Source: Nymphaea colorata
Taxonomy: Eukaryota > Streptophyta > Magnoliopsida > Nymphaeales > Nymphaeaceae
DNA: 64,000 nt
Assembly (NCBI RefSeq): GCF_008831285.2
Contig: NC_045142.1
Span: 21,949,354-22,013,353, forward strand
Direction: 5' to 3'
Shown: piece by piece, positions 62,545 to 64,000 of the stretch
Position numbering within the stretch: the first letter of the stretch is position 1
Layout of the letters: each line of letters begins with the position of its first letter
The notes under the pieces: generated by a model
What the model saw: only the letters and a program-made list of their open reading frames with translations
Told to the model about the DNA's origin: nothing
Databases searched by the model: none
Made by a program: the position numbers and the translations under genes

Positions 62545-62545
<1 letters not shown>
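62320..62545. mobile_element. MITE, 'GAGTCATCCA' family, third copy
   Basis: CAACCAGCCATTTAATTTAG on the left, an interior with AAAGAAAAACAAAGAGATC and CTAATATTAGTC, and TAGATGACTCTAGTTAAATG on the right match the elements at 57207 and 59107. Confidence 0.55.
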
Positions 62546-62575
<30 letters not shown>

Positions 62576-63221
62576 AAAAGAGAGAGAGAGAGAGAGATTA
62601 CAAGTTTCGCGTTTTTGGGCCGCCTAAAAAAAGGTGAAGTCCTACCCAACCCTTTATCCCTGCTTGCATGTGAGTGTCCTCCTTTTACAGTACAAAAGTT
62701 TTGTGCCATTGAGATTCAAAACAGGAACCACCACCTACCGGCCCCCAGACCGTTGGGCCAACCCCTTAAGGGACAATTACAAGTTTTTTGTTTGACATGA
62801 TCAGAAAAGTCAAGAATATCATGATAATTTGGGTGCCTTGATAAGGTTCTTTCTCAAATATATAGTTGAATTAGGCTGGTTCCTCTAAGGACCGATTCAC
62901 TCGTCTGAACAATATAAAGAAGAATACCATGATAAAGTTCTCAATCTGCAATGCTACAGAACATTGAAACCATGGTCATGTTTGTCGCATACCTATGGAA
63001 TAATCGACACGGTAATTATTACCCTTTTTGGCAAATTTCAACAAATTTTGCAGCACATTCGCTTATTCTAAGAACCTAAATGTCACATCATTTCACCAAG
63101 TAAGATGGTAGAGAGCCGATATATTCTTGCAAAAAAATTTCCAATATTGGCCCAAATCGACCAATTCAAGTAAAATCTTATATCCGCCAACCGATTTGAT
63201 TCACCTGCTGATGCATGGATG

Positions 63222-63405
63222 TAGCGGCTGTAAGTTACGTGTGGGCAATTGCTTATACCAACTCAAAAAAAAAAAAACACTTATTTTTATATTGACACTA
63301 ATGAGTAATTTTTTATTTATTTTTATATTCACACCACCGTGCAATTTTTTTTCATTTACATGTAGCTAATACTCATTAGCTAGAAATTTCTAACTTCACC
63401 CCCTA
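63222..63405. mobile_element. hAT-like MITE with 8-bp target duplication
   Basis: Perfect CATGGATG duplication at 63214-63221 and 63406-63413. Ends TAGCGGCTG and CACCCCCTA, with internal GTGTGGGCAATTGCTTATAC. Length 184 bp. Confidence 0.85.
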
Positions 63406-64000
63406 CATGGATGTCACGGTTTAAGCAGTATTGTTGTTTGTATTTTTTATATTTTCAAAATTTTTGTACTTATTCTTTATAAATTATTTTATTATATATT
63501 TATCATAAATATTTAAAATATAATATGCCTTTTGTGATCATTAATTAATTTATGCGATGAACGACTTCATTACCAAATCTGGCATCTCGATCAATTCTTG
63601 GTTAGCCAGAAGATAGGATCCACTGTAAAAAAAAAAAAAAAAAGGCTCGAAGCCCCTCTTCCCTTGTCCCACAATTCGTGTTTACGCCGCAATTAGTGGA
63701 AAAGATAGATACCTTCTTCTCGATGTCATTCCTGCACATTACAGGAGCGTAGTACCCACGGAAATTGAATAAGCAACGTGGACATCCCCACACCCATCCA
63801 CCTCTCTCTCTCTCTCTAATCTCTTTCCTTGCATCTATATGTATCTCTCTCATGTGTCACATTCAAATTGATTCTAGAATTATCTTATGCACATGCAAGC
63901 ATGCATGCATGTACCTTTGAGTTTACAACTGAGACCCACAACCCACATGCCTCTTATGCATGTGTCTATGTATGTTTTTGTATTTATGCATGGATCTTTG

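Larger units (their letters stand above)
54635..64000. other. Gene-poor, MITE-rich region
   Basis: I see no intact gene in this 9.4 kb. It is AT-rich, with (TA)n tracts, repeated AT-rich inverted-repeat elements and one LINE scrap. Open frames such as 57292-57561, 62615-62800 and 63602-63853 show no domain and overlap repeats. Confidence 0.55.

Noticed and set aside
63602-63853. Minus-strand frame of 83 codons near the window end
   Set aside because: It spans poly-A and (CT)n tracts and shows no domain.

Overview
The window is nuclear DNA of a flowering plant. Genes are intron-rich with canonical GT-AG junctions. The background is AT-rich, with long (TA)n and (CT)n tracts, many MITEs, Ty1/copia and plant L1 (LINE) retroelements, and a nuclear tRNA-Ile. 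The sequence does not let me name the species.

Layout. (1) 370-5388, minus strand: a five-exon gene for a large DUF3133 (plant zinc-ribbon, EDR4 / 'extra-large G-like') protein; its exon joins are in frame throughout (1029 aa). (2) 5.4-13.7 kb: its leader and promoter, then intergenic DNA. (3) 13.7-34.9 kb, plus strand: a tandem array of methylesterase-family (MES/SABP2-like) alpha/beta hydrolases with secretory-type N-termini. Copy A (13849-17102) and copy C (31231-34876) are intact four-exon genes with a complete Ser-Asp-His triad. Copy B (27779-29678) has lost 13 bp at the exon 2 acceptor and is out of frame. A fourth copy, D, is only a damaged exon 1 (25517-25765). D is separated from its own TATA region (18921-19116) by a 6.3 kb copia element (19118-25443). 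(4) 35710-35783: tRNA-Ile(AAT). (5) 37606-42367, minus strand: a seven-exon gene for a probable plastid PRC-barrel protein (580 aa). (6) 42.4-64 kb: no intact gene. It holds a decayed copia fragment, a 5.7 kb L1-type LINE with an exact 18-bp target-site duplication (48878-54616), a second LINE scrap on the minus strand near 61.5 kb, and many MITEs, several with exact 8-bp target-site duplications.

The array is the most informative part. All members, including the broken ones, share one core promoter block (an ATTAAATG element, a pyrimidine stretch, then CCTTAAATAG). A and B are almost identical over the last 205 bp of coding plus 3' UTR, which suggests recent duplication or gene conversion. 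The array shows birth (A/B), decay (B), and insertional separation of promoter from coding sequence (D). The substrate of these hydrolases cannot be read from sequence.

I found no CRISPR array, operon or clearly new system. The items most worth a second look are the secreted-type MES array and its shared promoter, the micro-inversion between the two copia LTRs, the LINE with a perfect duplication but no A-tail, and a hAT-like MITE family with a palindromic core.
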